Assembly: GCA_033964015.1 (NCBI GenBank)
Contig: CM066924.1
Location: 7,236,251-7,300,250, forward strand
Direction of reading: 5' to 3'
DNA length: 64,000 nt
From: Scolanthus callimorphus
Lineage: Eukaryota; Cnidaria; Anthozoa; Actiniaria; Edwardsiidae
Positions within the stretch are counted from its first letter, which is position 1; each line of letters starts with the position of its first letter. A program made the translations under genes and the position numbers. The notes under the pieces are model-generated. The model was not told where the DNA came from and did not search any database. It was given only the letters and a program-made list of their open reading frames with translations. Shown here piece by piece: positions 50,601 to 52,986 of the stretch.

Positions 50601-51319
50601 CATTATTCGTGGACTAAAATCTGAAATTCGACATTTTTCAAATTTGTCACACTTTCGGACTCTGTAAAACAGCCTTTCACGGTTGTATTTCCTTTGTGTT
50701 CGCTTCATTAAAGGGACATGGTCACGTAGAAAACACTAAAATAATTATTGTCACAAAATACAAAAATATTCTCTGAAATTGAAAGAGTCAGTTTAAAGAA
50801 AGAAGTACGGAAAATTTCATGGGATTACGATGAAAGATTGCTCAGATATGAGCGAATTAAGATGGCAAATTTAGTATGTTTGAAAAAAGATTGAGGTAAA
50901 CCGATTTCAAAAGAGTCGGATTTCCTCATGTAAGCTGTAATTACAATCCGCAAATATCTTTGCAATCCTACATCGAAATGACCTCAAATTTTCACCATGT
51001 CAAGTTGAAAGCATTCTTTACAAATTTGACTTGTTATTTTATTATTTGTGATGTTATAATTTTGATGTTCTCGGTGACCATGTCCCTTTACTCATGTATG
51101 AGTTTTTATCATAGCAACTAAAAATCCATTTCTGATGTTAGGTACAAAAACGATAGTCCGCGGTCTGCTCAAGCTGTCAATAATATGAAGAAGCTACTAA
51201 GCCACTTGAGTGAGCTACGCGTGCGCTATCGAATCGCAATGGACCTGGGCTTCCGGGACATGTCTACCGCGATACTAGAGGGCGATGGGAGCGCTTATCT
51301 GAGAGACGTCATGATGTAG
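5574..51319 (+). CDS. SPG11: Spatacsin (SPG11), C-terminal two thirds, multi-exon gene
   Basis: Spatacsin is a very large cytosolic/lysosome-associated protein that works with spastizin (ZFYVE26) and the AP-5 complex in lysosome reformation. At least 33 exons with AG/GT borders match human spatacsin in order, with signatures such as SRLFGWQ, LLLAFENV, RLLTGVGRFREMSYIFD, YLKRCHPGDHEK and VVLGGDFKYW, down to a TAG stop at 51317-51319. Deduced length in the window is about 1780 codons; the N-terminal part (about 850 residues in human) is not found and should lie upstream of base 1. Phases agree at nearly every junction. Four junctions or exons need one extra base (about 11707, 16547, 26004, 32019), each in a short homopolymer. 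One expected exon between 35987 and 38621 was not located, and the one between 8420 and 10529 is only partly placed. Introns carry many mobile elements. Confidence 0.93.
5760..5890 (+). repeat. Interspersed repeat, GCGTAGCCAGGAATTTCT family
   Basis: Similar over about 120 bp to 30594-30720, including a G-rich run and CAGCAAATACAGTAAA. A C-run follows at 5880-5890. Confidence 0.65.
6231..6336 (+). CDS. SPG11: SPG11 exon b
   Basis: 106 nt, phase 0 to 1, donor AAAG/gtacga. Encodes YSEVLLEWVRGWDDESRQRI, aligning with the tryptophan-rich segment (VLNWALWWDQ) of human spatacsin. Confidence 0.75.
6716..6980 (+). CDS. SPG11: SPG11 exon c
   Basis: 265 nt, phase 1 to 2, acceptor tttttacag after a long T-run. 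Contains APQALWNYFASRGDWRTLVN, matching the human PEALWRYL...HDWLNI segment, and ends in DIVLDELTR. Confidence 0.9.
7085..7378 (-). repeat. tRNA-derived SINE, copy 1
   Basis: Read on the minus strand, it begins with a tRNA-like head: A-box region TTAGCGCAGTGGTAGAGC and B-box region GAGTTCAAACC. The tRNA-unrelated body contains GTTAACGTCCCTCTGG and GAGACGGGAC on the plus strand. Related copies are at 28085-28236 and 33021-33240. It is not a functional tRNA: no full cloverleaf is evident. Confidence 0.8.
7379..8153. other. Intron sequence, mostly unassigned repeat-like
   Basis: The segment 7460-7760 contains repeated CACGCGAC and CGTGTGAAC words in inverted orientation, suggestive of a degraded MITE. 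The long minus-strand open frame here (7477-8106) has no recognisable domain. Confidence 0.3.
8154..8420 (+). CDS. SPG11: SPG11 exon d
   Basis: 267 nt, phase 2 to 2, acceptor ctacag, donor ATAG/gtaaga. Encodes FTIGQLTDFTLLLSHLSR, matching human FLASELEDFECFLLRLSR, and ends with a YCIEMHLTNVLYHYMDHYR segment matching YCLEHSLQHLLYVYLD. Confidence 0.92.
8800..9245 (-). pseudogene. Overlapping minus-strand open frames, unknown (likely transposon remnant)
   Basis: Two frames overlap at 8901-8988. The upper one encodes VDRYVSRGLGWIVSSHQVCG, the lower one VCHENSLHNYFIPRYRKF. Neither has a start context or splice signals that build a gene. I do not recognise them. Confidence 0.25.
9340..9365 (+). 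CDS. SPG11: SPG11 candidate micro-exon
   Basis: 26 nt, phase 2 to 1, acceptor aattttcag, donor GAAG/gtttac. It encodes SPLCCMLDE, resembling the SPENCPFLE stretch that follows exon d in human spatacsin. Its length is exactly what is needed to join exon d (exit phase 2) to exon e (entry phase 1). About 20 residues expected next (the human HPWFEFLVQ region) remain unplaced. Confidence 0.45.
9375..9670. repeat. Low-complexity CCTGGAAAA / TCCTGGATTTT repeat
   Basis: Irregular copies of a CCTGGAAT/CCTGGAAA word. A related degenerate stretch is at 24500-24760. Confidence 0.6.
10060..10290 (+). repeat. Tandem repeat, 46-bp unit, five copies
   Basis: Unit contains CAATCCATCTAATCGCC and CTCTGATTGGCTCG. 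Copies start near 10064, 10110, 10156, 10202 and 10248 and are over 90 percent alike. Confidence 0.9.
10529..10674 (+). CDS. SPG11: SPG11 exon e
   Basis: 146 nt, phase 1 to 0, acceptor tccttcag, donor CAAG/gtatgc. Encodes VFRASLSNARLALNNDEPSV, matching human IFQASLANAQILIPTNQASV. Confidence 0.92.
10997..11152. mobile_element. Hairpin MITE
   Basis: Imperfect inverted repeat of about 65-bp arms: left contains GTCGGGGCGAGCGAAAACCG, right contains GGTTTTCACTCGCCCCGAC. Ends carry GCCTGCGTAGCG and CGCCACGCAGAC. A related hairpin is at 37363-37470. Confidence 0.75.
11599..11768 (+). CDS. SPG11: SPG11 exon f, with apparent 1-nt deletion
   Basis: 170 nt, acceptor ttttttag, donor ACAG/gtaacg. Starts AITPAGSTV, then EDILLQRSLLSHPNLLSALF, then hits TGA at 11713-11715. 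In the frame one base off it continues VVTSVHGMEPQDVTVYQLLQ, which matches human DITIYHLIQ. One missing C in the CC at 11706-11707 restores the frame and makes the exit phase 0, as the next exon requires. Confidence 0.88.
11813..11939. mobile_element. MITE, AGAGCGGATTTC family
   Basis: Inverted ends AGAGCGGATTTCAGATGACTG and its near complement (CGTATGAAAACCGCTCT). Same family as 21911-22168; a decayed relative is at 52310-52430. Confidence 0.75.
12340..12830 (+). repeat. Interspersed repeat family R12, copy 1
   Basis: Blocks such as AAAATCTCTTTCTGCCAT, GCTAAATGTTATTTCTAACT and CACAGAGTGGCAGGGTGAAT recur inverted at 36390-36830 and partly at 17450-17610. A G-homopolymer lies just before it at about 12127-12148. 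Confidence 0.75.
13505..13574 (+). CDS. SPG11: SPG11 exon g
   Basis: 70 nt, phase 0 to 1, acceptor tccag, donor GCAG/gtaaaa. Encodes SPFEVSRLFGWQHTNDLAV, nearly the same as human SPFDPSRLFGWQSANTLAI. Confidence 0.95.
13715..13964. mobile_element. MITE, CCGTTTCCGGGAAACG family, copy 1
   Basis: About 30-bp terminal inverted repeats beginning TATATACCGTTTCCGGG and reading TGTCA inward. A second copy in the opposite orientation is at 23674-23918 and shares the internal GCGCAAAGGATAATGG block. Confidence 0.88.
13999..16300. mobile_element. Foldback-type element with about 700-bp inverted arms
   Basis: 14005-14705 and 15605-16297 are inverted copies. The outer ends carry GGTGTTCCATCCCCGCCAAA and its complement. 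Each arm is itself built from short direct repeats (CAGTTTAACATTGAACTTG, three to four copies) followed by two copies of a segment of about 170 bp with CTTTAAGGCTGTGAGCG. The central 900 bp has no recognisable gene. The open frames in the arms (14376-14693 minus, 15620-16126 plus) are mirror images of repeat sequence. Confidence 0.85.
16440..16604 (+). CDS. SPG11: SPG11 exon h, with apparent 1-nt deletion
   Basis: 165 nt, entry phase 1, acceptor attccag, donor CAAG/gtttga. Encodes MERLTFSYYLRHGRPS, matching human VERLNFAYYLHNGRPS. The frame then slips: the TTT at about 16546-16548 needs one more T to continue as FVGAHLKDRGIPRAR, which aligns with human FLVQELIKSKTPKQ. The corrected exit phase, 2, fits the next exon. 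Confidence 0.9.
16740..16865 (-). repeat. Possible tRNA-derived SINE fragment
   Basis: Contains GGACTCGAACTCGGGTCAT, which resembles a tRNA T-loop/B-box region in reverse orientation, followed by an anticodon-stem-like stretch. Confidence 0.4.
17087..17307 (+). CDS. SPG11: SPG11 exon i
   Basis: 221 nt, phase 2 to 1, acceptor gtttcag, donor ATTG/gtatga. Encodes TSACVAFTEMLGLDSGCLRV and DLQAANRILAHGG, matching human GAACVCFLELLGLDSLKLRV and DMKVANIILSY. Confidence 0.94.
17450..17610 (+). repeat. Interspersed repeat family R12, partial copy
   Basis: Shares TAAATGTTATTTCTAACTAT and the GACAGGGTGAATCGCGATAC end with 12660-12830 and 36390-36500. Confidence 0.65.
17870..17978 (+). CDS. SPG11: SPG11 exon j
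   Basis: 109 nt, phase 1 to 2, acceptor catttta g, donor ACAG/gtgaga. Encodes SELLACVGRSSCQPNNLLKA then LEEATHILISKDCLDR, aligning with human AEKLSKL...LLVLLEEGTWNSI. Confidence 0.88.
18703..18862 (+). CDS. SPG11: SPG11 exon k
   Basis: 160 nt, phase 2 to 0, acceptor ttcctcag, donor CCAG/gtaaat. Encodes QLWLLVVQFCQVHKMELSIA, matching human SQWALVVQFCRLHNMKLSIS. Confidence 0.95.
19010..19135 (+). mobile_element. LINE reverse-transcriptase fragment
   Basis: One frame reads LITCLYKNMGDKMDPTNYRG followed by LS, the typical start of a non-LTR reverse-transcriptase domain (GDKxDPxNYRGISL). It stops soon after, so it is a dead scrap inside an SPG11 intron. Confidence 0.6.
19390..20800 (+). repeat. 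Large minisatellite, GTTGCTCACCCGTCCATGCC / GTTGTTCACTGTTGC
   Basis: About 1.4 kb of tandem repeats built from GTTGTTCAC and GTTGCTCAC words, with a higher-order unit of about 110-125 bp repeated about 9 times and a simpler decayed part after 20520. All three forward frames stay open for hundreds of codons and would give Cys/Leu/Phe-rich repeats (451 codons at 19529-20884). It lies wholly within an SPG11 intron. Confidence 0.95.
21003..21164 (+). CDS. SPG11: SPG11 exon l
   Basis: 162 nt, phase 0 to 0, acceptor gtttcag, donor CTTG/gtaagt. Encodes VIRKYFNNKHFREHLLLAFE, matching human LIQYFSPVIQDHLRLAFE, then an Arg-rich linker. Confidence 0.92.
21911..22168. mobile_element. MITE, AGAGCGGATTTC family, longer copy
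   Basis: 258 bp with inverted ends ATAGAGCGGTTTTCACATGA and its near complement ending CCGCTCTAT. Internal CCAATCAG/CTGATTGG-type words are frequent. Confidence 0.8.
22175..23133. other. Intron sequence, no clear feature
   Basis: The minus-strand open frame at 22165-22638 has no recognisable domain. No exon or clean repeat seen. Confidence 0.35.
23203..23422 (+). CDS. SPG11: SPG11 exon m (low-complexity linker)
   Basis: 220 nt, phase 0 to 1, acceptor accctaccag, donor AATG/gtaggt. Encodes a Ser/Asp/Glu/Arg-rich linker starting GCPCQFYARMGLKAPGG. A stronger-looking AG 16 bases upstream would break the phase, so this acceptor was chosen. Confidence 0.75.
23674..23918. mobile_element. MITE, CCGTTTCCGGGAAACG family, copy 2
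   Basis: Same terminal inverted repeats as 13715-13964 and inverted relative to it. Left end intact; right end has two substitutions (CGTATCCCGTAAACGG). Confidence 0.87.
24083..24231 (+). CDS. SPG11: SPG11 exon n
   Basis: 149 nt, phase 1 to 0, acceptor cttccag, donor TGAG/gtattg. Encodes LFDVLFTCQHANVPWRALLA, matching human LFEILLQCSEEPDSWHWLLV. Confidence 0.93.
24500..24760. repeat. Degenerate CCTAGGAGTTCCTGG low-complexity repeat
   Basis: Irregular words CCTGGA, CTAGGAGTTCCT and ATATTCCTGG recur. Related in style to 9375-9670. Confidence 0.5.
25101..25188 (+). CDS. SPG11: SPG11 exon o
   Basis: 88 nt, phase 0 to 1, acceptor atgtttag, donor GCAG/gttggt. Encodes LDCLCAWLHSTLKPDVLEPL, matching human ISCLCVWIITSVEDNVATEA. 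Confidence 0.92.
25189..25910. other. Intron, nothing recognised
   Basis: AT-rich unique-looking sequence with no exon, inverted repeat or tandem repeat that I can support. Confidence 0.4.
25911..26025 (+). CDS. SPG11: SPG11 exon p, with apparent 1-nt deletion
   Basis: 115 nt, entry phase 1, acceptor gttgcag, donor CCCG/gtacga. Encodes WTSEDLSAIITLIVSHKDQY, matching human WNLEDLSVIWRTLLTRQKSK. The last codons match only in the next frame (AFYIFDP, human GFQLFFKD). One missing A or G at about 26003-26005 restores both the match and exit phase 0. Confidence 0.88.
26329..27339 (+). mobile_element. CRE-palindrome repeat element, copy A
   Basis: Left end: AGATTTAGCCACTGGCTAAA then AGCGGAGCTCC. 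Right end: ATGGTGCTCCGC, a GC hairpin, then GGAGCTCCGCTATAA, so the ends share an inverted AGCGGAGCTCC. Inside are four tandem units of about 130 bp (26496, 26631, 26768, 26894), most with TGACGTCA-TCGA-TGACGTCA, followed by CACGTGACC and ACCCAAGTTTGGTT. A single-copy tail with CCAAACTTGG follows. Confidence 0.85.
27585..27692 (+). CDS. SPG11: SPG11 exon q
   Basis: 108 nt, phase 0 to 0, acceptor aatccag, donor TAAG/gttagc. Encodes KSPLLHFVRFHESFVVHMDF then ETCFAELDLFKKSYHK, aligning with human DSPLLLVMEMYEL...AKLLEFQKSLE. Confidence 0.9.
27831..28006. mobile_element. MITE, TAGAGCAGATTTCGTATGAC family, copy 1
   Basis: 176 bp with perfect terminal inverted repeats of about 30 bp running into GTGAAAAGTACCGC. 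Copies 2 and 3 are at 28642-28817 and 44990-45104. Confidence 0.92.
28085..28236 (-). repeat. tRNA-derived SINE, copy 2 (partial)
   Basis: Matches the tRNA-like head of 7085-7378 (AGCCCGGCGCTCTACC, GATTTGAATCCCCAACC on the plus strand). Body truncated. Confidence 0.75.
28302..28494 (+). CDS. SPG11: SPG11 exon r
   Basis: 193 nt, phase 0 to 1, acceptor cattgcag, donor TATG/gtatgc. Encodes DVLWVESITSEVTQQMLRQS then AQAHLLNLLAKTM, aligning with human PAMWLEDQVCFLLKLMLQQC. Confidence 0.88.
28642..28817. mobile_element. MITE, TAGAGCAGATTTCGTATGAC family, copy 2
   Basis: 176 bp, same terminal inverted repeats as copy 1, about 800 bp away across an SPG11 exon. Confidence 0.92.
28909..29118 (+). repeat. 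Interspersed repeat R28, copy 1
   Basis: Nearly identical to 36175-36392: GAATCCTATGATATCTCTTT, GTTCAGTCGGTAGATTCCGC and GCGATATCGC blocks in the same order. It contains several internal inverted segments. Confidence 0.88.
29244..29394 (+). repeat. Pyrimidine-rich TTCTGTTCTG simple repeat
   Basis: About 150 bp of TTCTG/CTGTT words on the plus strand. Confidence 0.85.
29745..29959 (+). CDS. SPG11: SPG11 exon s
   Basis: 215 nt, phase 1 to 0, acceptor tttacag, donor TGAG/gtatgg. Encodes LLDHNHFTEAREYAKLLNIA, matching human LQTDGQFALARRVAELAELP. Confidence 0.93.
30026..30437. mobile_element. Short TIR element or inverted repeat pair
   Basis: CTGAATATCAATAAAGGGTG at 30028 and its reverse complement ending at 30437 extend to 26 perfect bases. 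The interior has a weaker similarity to 48800-48905. Confidence 0.65.
30594..30720 (+). repeat. Interspersed repeat, GCGTAGCCAGGAATTTCT family, copy 2
   Basis: Similar to 5764-5890, with a G-run after the conserved start. Confidence 0.65.
31049..31186 (+). CDS. SPG11: SPG11 exon t
   Basis: 138 nt, phase 0 to 0, acceptor ttgctag, donor CGAG/gtgcgt. Encodes NSVLWEINQGRLAFWHKADR, aligning with human IEQWSLKQARIDFWKKCHEN. Confidence 0.92.
31842..32029 (+). CDS. SPG11: SPG11 exon u, with probable 1-nt deletion
   Basis: 188 nt, entry phase 0, acceptor cttgcag, donor AGAG/gtatgg. Encodes EKSRLLSMALNWYSKK and ERRDELERKIWLFCI, matching human EERHLLLTLAGHWLAQ and LEELEKQIWLCRI. As written it exits in phase 2 and would hit a stop in the next exon. 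One extra A in AAAA (about 32018-32022) gives phase 0. Confidence 0.9.
32698..32886 (+). CDS. SPG11: SPG11 exon v
   Basis: 189 nt, phase 0 to 0, acceptor tcatcag, donor CGAG/gtgatt. Begins ARFARSISHLEFLPDSSEW, aligning with human PRFSRQISTSGELSFDS. An internal AG at about 32719 would fit the uncorrected phase but loses these matching residues. Confidence 0.82.
33021..33240 (-). repeat. tRNA-derived SINE, copy 3
   Basis: Same body as 7085-7378 (TTAACGTCCCTCTGGTTCA, GTGCATGTGAGAGACGGGAC). The B-box part of the head is deleted; the end still reads CTCTACCACTAAGCTAACCG. Confidence 0.8.
33250..34740. mobile_element. TIR element of about 1.5 kb
   Basis: About 33253-33345 and 34653-34735 are inverted copies, with CAAGAGAAAATGATATA at the ends and CCTATGAAAGTCGACAATAA inside. 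The interior (minus-strand frame 34415-34699, plus-strand frame 33293-33523) has no recognised transposase, so it is probably non-autonomous. Confidence 0.75.
34952..35471. mobile_element. MITE with 11-bp flanking duplication (Mutator-like)
   Basis: Terminal inverted repeats of about 32 bp contain CCCTGGCGTTCTGGGTGGGC. The direct 11-mer TGCGAAAATTC flanks both sides (34941-34951, 35472-35482), a duplication length typical of Mutator-like elements. Inside are two direct copies of a unit of about 160 bp (34966-35126, 35127-35287) with GAGATTAACCGTGAGGATGC. Confidence 0.82.
35871..35987 (+). CDS. SPG11: SPG11 exon w
   Basis: 117 nt, phase 0 to 0, acceptor ttgccag, donor TGTG/gtaggt. Encodes ALERVICQLLEKCHVTQCRC then LAAQFGHGCQDLDIVV, aligning with human SLNFLIGRLLDDGCVHEASR. 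Confidence 0.92.
36175..36392 (+). repeat. Interspersed repeat R28, copy 2
   Basis: Copy of 28909-29118 in the same orientation, over 90 percent alike by eye. Confidence 0.88.
36393..36830 (-). repeat. Interspersed repeat family R12, copy 2 (inverted)
   Basis: Reverse-complement relative of 12340-12830. It carries GCCACTCTGTGTTGTTGTGA, TGGCAGAAAGAGATTTTTTC and, further right, TTTTGTGGAATTGCCGTCTC. Confidence 0.75.
37060..37210 (+). repeat. SINE fragment related to 42300-42600
   Basis: Shares GTGCAGTTTACAATCATGAG and ACGGGACCTCGGTTT with the SINE at 42300-42600. Confidence 0.6.
37363..37470. mobile_element. Hairpin MITE fragment, related to 10997-11152
   Basis: Inverted ends GCCAGCGTAGCTGGCCCTCG and CAGAGCCGGCTACGCAGGC, with an inner TTTTCGAGA/TCTCGAAAA pair. 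Confidence 0.65.
37540..38470 (+). repeat. 29-bp minisatellite, about 32 copies
   Basis: Unit TTTGCGCCTCTTAATCACCC plus ATTATTCCC. Length varies between 27 and 29 bp through 1-2 base indels; ATCAACC and GCTTCTT variants recur in blocks. It lies within an SPG11 intron, ending about 150 bp before the next exon. Confidence 0.97.
38621..38922 (+). CDS. SPG11: SPG11 exon x
   Basis: 302 nt, phase 1 to 0, acceptor tacccag, donor ACAG/gtaatg. Contains RRVSVSSNTG-like Ser-rich sequence and MEALMYYCLAGKRCCARIIT, matching human LEVLTSKCLHGKNYCRQVLC. Entry phase 1 does not fit exon w (exit 0), so a short exon between them is missing. Confidence 0.9.
39502..39639 (+). CDS. SPG11: SPG11 exon y
   Basis: 138 nt, phase 0 to 0, acceptor ctttcag, donor AGAG/gtaaaa. 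Encodes DTRYKLADSYIKAFDLSPVE, matching human DRCKRAQAFISTQGLKPDT. Confidence 0.93.
39722..39779 (+). CDS. SPG11: SPG11 exon z
   Basis: 58 nt, phase 0 to 1, acceptor ttttgcag, donor GAAG/gtacgt. Encodes VVGFLTDVIRHSLRVYTGE, aligning with human VAELVAEEVTRELLTSSQG. Confidence 0.88.
39780..40659. other. Intron, nothing recognised
   Basis: AT-rich, no supported exon or repeat. Confidence 0.4.
40660..40827 (+). CDS. SPG11: SPG11 exon aa
   Basis: 168 nt, phase 1 to 1, acceptor attttcag, donor AAAG/gtacca. Encodes VIQVIRLCSDQSLLGSRLME, matching human FLQLTTLCQDRTLVGMKLLD. Confidence 0.93.
40828..41485. other. Intron, nothing recognised
   Basis: No supported repeat or coding sequence; the plus-strand open frame at 40893-41216 shows no domain. 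Confidence 0.35.
41486..41628 (+). CDS. SPG11: SPG11 exon bb
   Basis: 143 nt, phase 1 to 0, acceptor gtatcag, donor AATG/gtgagc. Encodes LLVRAHECHTMACNMEGIAS, matching human LLILAHHCFTLTCHMEGIIR. Confidence 0.96.
41664..41918. mobile_element. MITE with about 80-bp terminal inverted repeats
   Basis: Ends begin AGT(C/T)CAGTTTCGAATTCTC and continue CTACTCTACCGCTGAATAGG, then CGGCGCATAAATACAGTG. A fragment is at 5331-5400. It starts only 36 bp after the preceding SPG11 exon. Confidence 0.9.
42300..42600 (-). repeat. tRNA-derived SINE, second family
   Basis: Minus-strand tRNA-like head seen on the plus strand as TGGGATTCGAACCCGGTGC and CTTTACACGCTGCGCCACC. Body contains GAGACGGGACCTCGG. A partial relative is at 37060-37210. 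Confidence 0.8.
42720..42780 (+). repeat. (TTTG)n simple repeat
   Basis: Runs of TTTGTTTGTTTG with a few interruptions. Confidence 0.85.
42864..42971 (+). CDS. SPG11: SPG11 exon cc
   Basis: 108 nt, phase 0 to 0, acceptor tattccag, donor TAAG/gtgaat. Encodes VRLLTGVGRFREMSYIFDTL, near-identical to human VRLLTGIGRYNEMTYIFDLL. It is the most diagnostic exon of the gene. Confidence 0.98.
43300..43940. mobile_element. TIR element or inverted repeat pair, about 640 bp
   Basis: About 43350-43460 and 43796-43905 are inverted copies, with ATAAGTGAGTTGAAACGTGT and GCGTGACCACATTCAAA. The interior contains CGCGCGCG-type words. Confidence 0.7.
44251..44371. repeat. Hairpin-forming inverted repeat
   Basis: GAATTCCTGCAGAAACCCAT on the left pairs with ATGGGTTACTGCAGAAATTC on the right, and the arms extend through CCATGGGAAAAGCT and its complement. 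It lies 60 bp before the next exon. Confidence 0.8.
44433..44601 (+). CDS. SPG11: SPG11 exon dd
   Basis: 169 nt, phase 0 to 1, acceptor tacacag, donor ATTG/gtaatc. Encodes LKVALLEYLKRCHPGDHEKY, near-identical to human LKTALLDYIKRCRPGDSEKH, then FNMFREIAD. Confidence 0.98.
44863..44939 (+). CDS. SPG11: SPG11 exon ee
   Basis: 77 nt, phase 1 to 0, acceptor after a T-run of about 15, donor CAAG/gtaatt. Encodes SKLNNIMRSFCYASDYFTK, aligning with human LLLKALTLMLDAAESYAK. Confidence 0.9.
44990..45104. mobile_element. MITE, TAGAGCAGATTTCGTATGAC family, copy 3
   Basis: 115-bp shorter copy with the same ends; one substitution in the right repeat (CATGCG for CATACG). Confidence 0.9.
45345..46060 (+). 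repeat. Direct duplication of about 380 bp
   Basis: 45345-45720 and about 45745-46060 are parallel copies sharing AAGTTCTAATTCAAGCGATT, GAAATCTCCCACA and CCGAAAGCACCATAG. Divergence is about 20 percent and grows toward the right. Confidence 0.75.
46372..47960. mobile_element. TIR element with about 370-bp inverted ends
   Basis: Left and right ends begin TAGACTAGACGAAAT and its complement. The arms (about 46372-46745 and 47590-47960) share ATGACGTCATCATGATTGAC-like and GGATCCAAGAT/ATCTTGGATCC blocks. The interior has one open frame (46871-47209) of no known family, so it is probably non-autonomous. Confidence 0.82.
48282..48431 (+). CDS. SPG11: SPG11 exon ff
   Basis: 150 nt, phase 0 to 0, acceptor aaacag, donor TGAG/gtagat. 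Encodes HAQQCLKQARLVQLQIHLLP, matching human QAQHCQRLTKLITLQIHFLN, then VINLDESSLKKFL. Confidence 0.96.
48930..49680. repeat. Cluster of short inverted repeats
   Basis: CAGAATATCGTCTGA pairs with TCAGACGATATTCTGC (about 48949-48985); AACCATTATCCTGC pairs with GCAGGATAATGGTT; TATTCAGCACATCGAT (49011) pairs with ATCGATGTGCTGAATA (about 49176). Further right CGCATGACATCG and CGATGTCATGC, and ACAATTATTGAAT and CCAATAATTG pair. These look like nested MITE remnants. Confidence 0.6.
49692..49849 (+). CDS. SPG11: SPG11 exon gg
   Basis: 158 nt, phase 0 to 2, acceptor ggacag, donor ACAA/gtgagt. Encodes LLVVDAYEKRGANLWVDSVY then NHVVLGGDFKYWQDL, matching human AYDFVPDWAEILYQQVILKGDFNYL in outline. Confidence 0.95.
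50139..50172 (-). repeat. Orphan end of the CRE-palindrome element family
   Basis: GGGAGCTCCGCTTTTAGGCA and the following CTGCCTATCACTATA are the reverse complement of the left ends at 26329 and 60864. Two TGACGTC/GACGTCA words lie just left of it at 50078-50100, so this is a truncated inverted copy. Confidence 0.75.
50709..51090. mobile_element. MITE with TAAAGGGACATGGTCAC ends
   Basis: Terminal inverted repeats of 17 bp (right end GTGACCATGTCCCTTTA), 380 bp long, AT-rich interior. It lies in the last SPG11 intron. Confidence 0.88.
51142..51319 (+). CDS. SPG11: SPG11 last exon with stop
   Basis: 178 nt, entry phase 2, acceptor gatgttag. Encodes the C-terminus, with NNMKKLLSHLSELRVRYRIA and AMDLGFRDMSTAILEGD, matching human MENLKKLLTYCEDVYLYYKL and YEHKFYEIVNVLLKD. 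Stop TAG at 51317-51319. Confidence 0.96.
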
Positions 51320-51398
51320 TGATCACGTGAATGCCATATGATGAGAAGTGATCGCAGTGATCTCATGCTAGTTGTAGATTCGTATCTGCGGATTGCGT

Positions 51399-51404
51399 AA
51401 TTAA
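51399..51404 (+). promoter_or_regulatory. SPG11: Possible SPG11 polyadenylation signal (ATTAAA)
   Basis: ATTAAA about 80 bp after the stop, within GCGTAATTAAACG. It is the only near-consensus signal before the tandem array begins. Confidence 0.4.
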
Positions 51405-51419
51405 ACGTTTTGATCCTAC

Positions 51420-52235
51420 AACGAACAACACATGGTTGGATGAAGAACTACGCCTTGGTATCTACGGGACATGACACACGTGGCATTTGTCATCCAGCAC
51501 GTGGTTGGATGAAAACTACGGCCACCTACGGGACACTGAAACGTGTGGCATGTGCTCATCCAGCACGTGGTTGGATGAAGAACTACACCTACCTACGGGA
51601 CACTGAAACATATGGCATTTGTCATCCAGCACGTGGTTGCATGAAGAACTACGCCCACCTACGGGACACTGAAACGCGTGGCATGTGCTCATCCAGCACG
51701 TGGTTGGATGAAGAACTGCATCTACCTACGGGACACTGAAACACGTGGCATTTGTTATCCAGCACGTGGTTGCATGAAGAACTACGCCCACCTACGGGAC
51801 ATGACACTCGTGGCATTTGTCATCCAGCACGTGGTTGGATGAAAAACTACGCCCACCTACGGGACACTGAAACGCATGGCATGTGCTCATCCAGCACGTG
51901 GTTGCATGAAGAACTACGCCCACCTACGGGACACTGAAACACGTGGCATTTGTCATCCAGCACGTGGTTGGATGAAAAACTACGCCCACCTACGGGACAC
52001 TGAAACGCATGGCATGTGCTCATCCAGCACGTGGTTGCATGAAGAACTACGCCCACCTACGGGACACTGAAACACGTGGCATTTGTCATCCAGCACGTGG
52101 TTGCATGAAGAACTACGCCAGACGCCCACCTACGGGACACTGAAACACGTGGCATTTGTCATCCAGCACGTGGTTGAATGAAGAACTACGCCTACCTACG
52201 GGACACTGAACTAACGCGTGGCATGTGCTCATCCA
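51420..52235 (+). repeat. 68-bp tandem array (about 12 copies) rich in CACGTG
   Basis: Unit contains TCATCCAGCACGTGGTTG, ATGAAGAACTACGCC and CACCTACGGGACACTGAAAC. Nearly every unit has one CACGTG, and about five have a second (ACACGTGGCAT), giving about 17 sites. Variants alternate (GTCATCC / GCTCATCC), suggesting a 136-bp higher-order unit. The array starts about 100 bp after the SPG11 stop. Confidence 0.95.
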
Positions 52236-52309
52236 AAGAAATGTCGAAAGTACAAAACAGCTTTTTTAAGGTGGCGGAATACTATTATTGCTGGCCTGGT
52301 CTGATACAA

Positions 52310-52430
52310 TTAGAGTGGCTTTTGTATGGCTATCGTGAGTAATTCGTAATCACTTTGCAGTCACTCCTGTGGGTTTTATTCAGGATCGGTGAAATCACTT
52401 TGCGATTGGTGTTATTAAAGTCATCTAAAA
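52310..52430. mobile_element. Decayed MITE related to 11813-11939
   Basis: Shares ATCGTGAGTAATTCGTAATC and CACTTTGCGATTGGTGTTAT with the intact copy; both ends are eroded. Confidence 0.55.
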
Positions 52431-52986
52431 ATTGTTATATTATGAAACCCCATGTTGTTGTTTTACGGATGTCACAGCCCAGTGTTCACATCAACACCAA
52501 GGGTGGCAAATGATTTATCAAAAAATCCAATTTCTCACCAAATTTATTTTTAAATTCAGTAAGTATACACAACTTGCAGTGTTTTTTTAGACCAGCTCAG
52601 ATCTCAATTCATTTTACTTTCTGGGTAAACAAACTGAGCACATCAGTTCTTGCAACAGCTATTAAGTTATCAATTTCAGTGAAATTATTAGGAGCATGCC
52701 CAAGCATAGGTAAGAATATTGTGTCCTGTAGGTGAATTCTTAAACCAATATAGAGGCAAAACACACCAACAAATCCTTAACTTCCCCCATTTTTTCCAAA
52801 AATGTAGCACCACACAATGAAGACAAAGAATGTAGTTTTGTTTTCGAGAGATACTTCTGTGGTACAACGAGCAGTTTTCGAAAAATAATCAGTTAATTAA
52901 TATTCATGAGACAACATTTTCAAGCAGATTTTTGAACTCGAGTAAAGACCCGATTTTGCTGCCGATCTCAAGGAAATCAAATGGTT

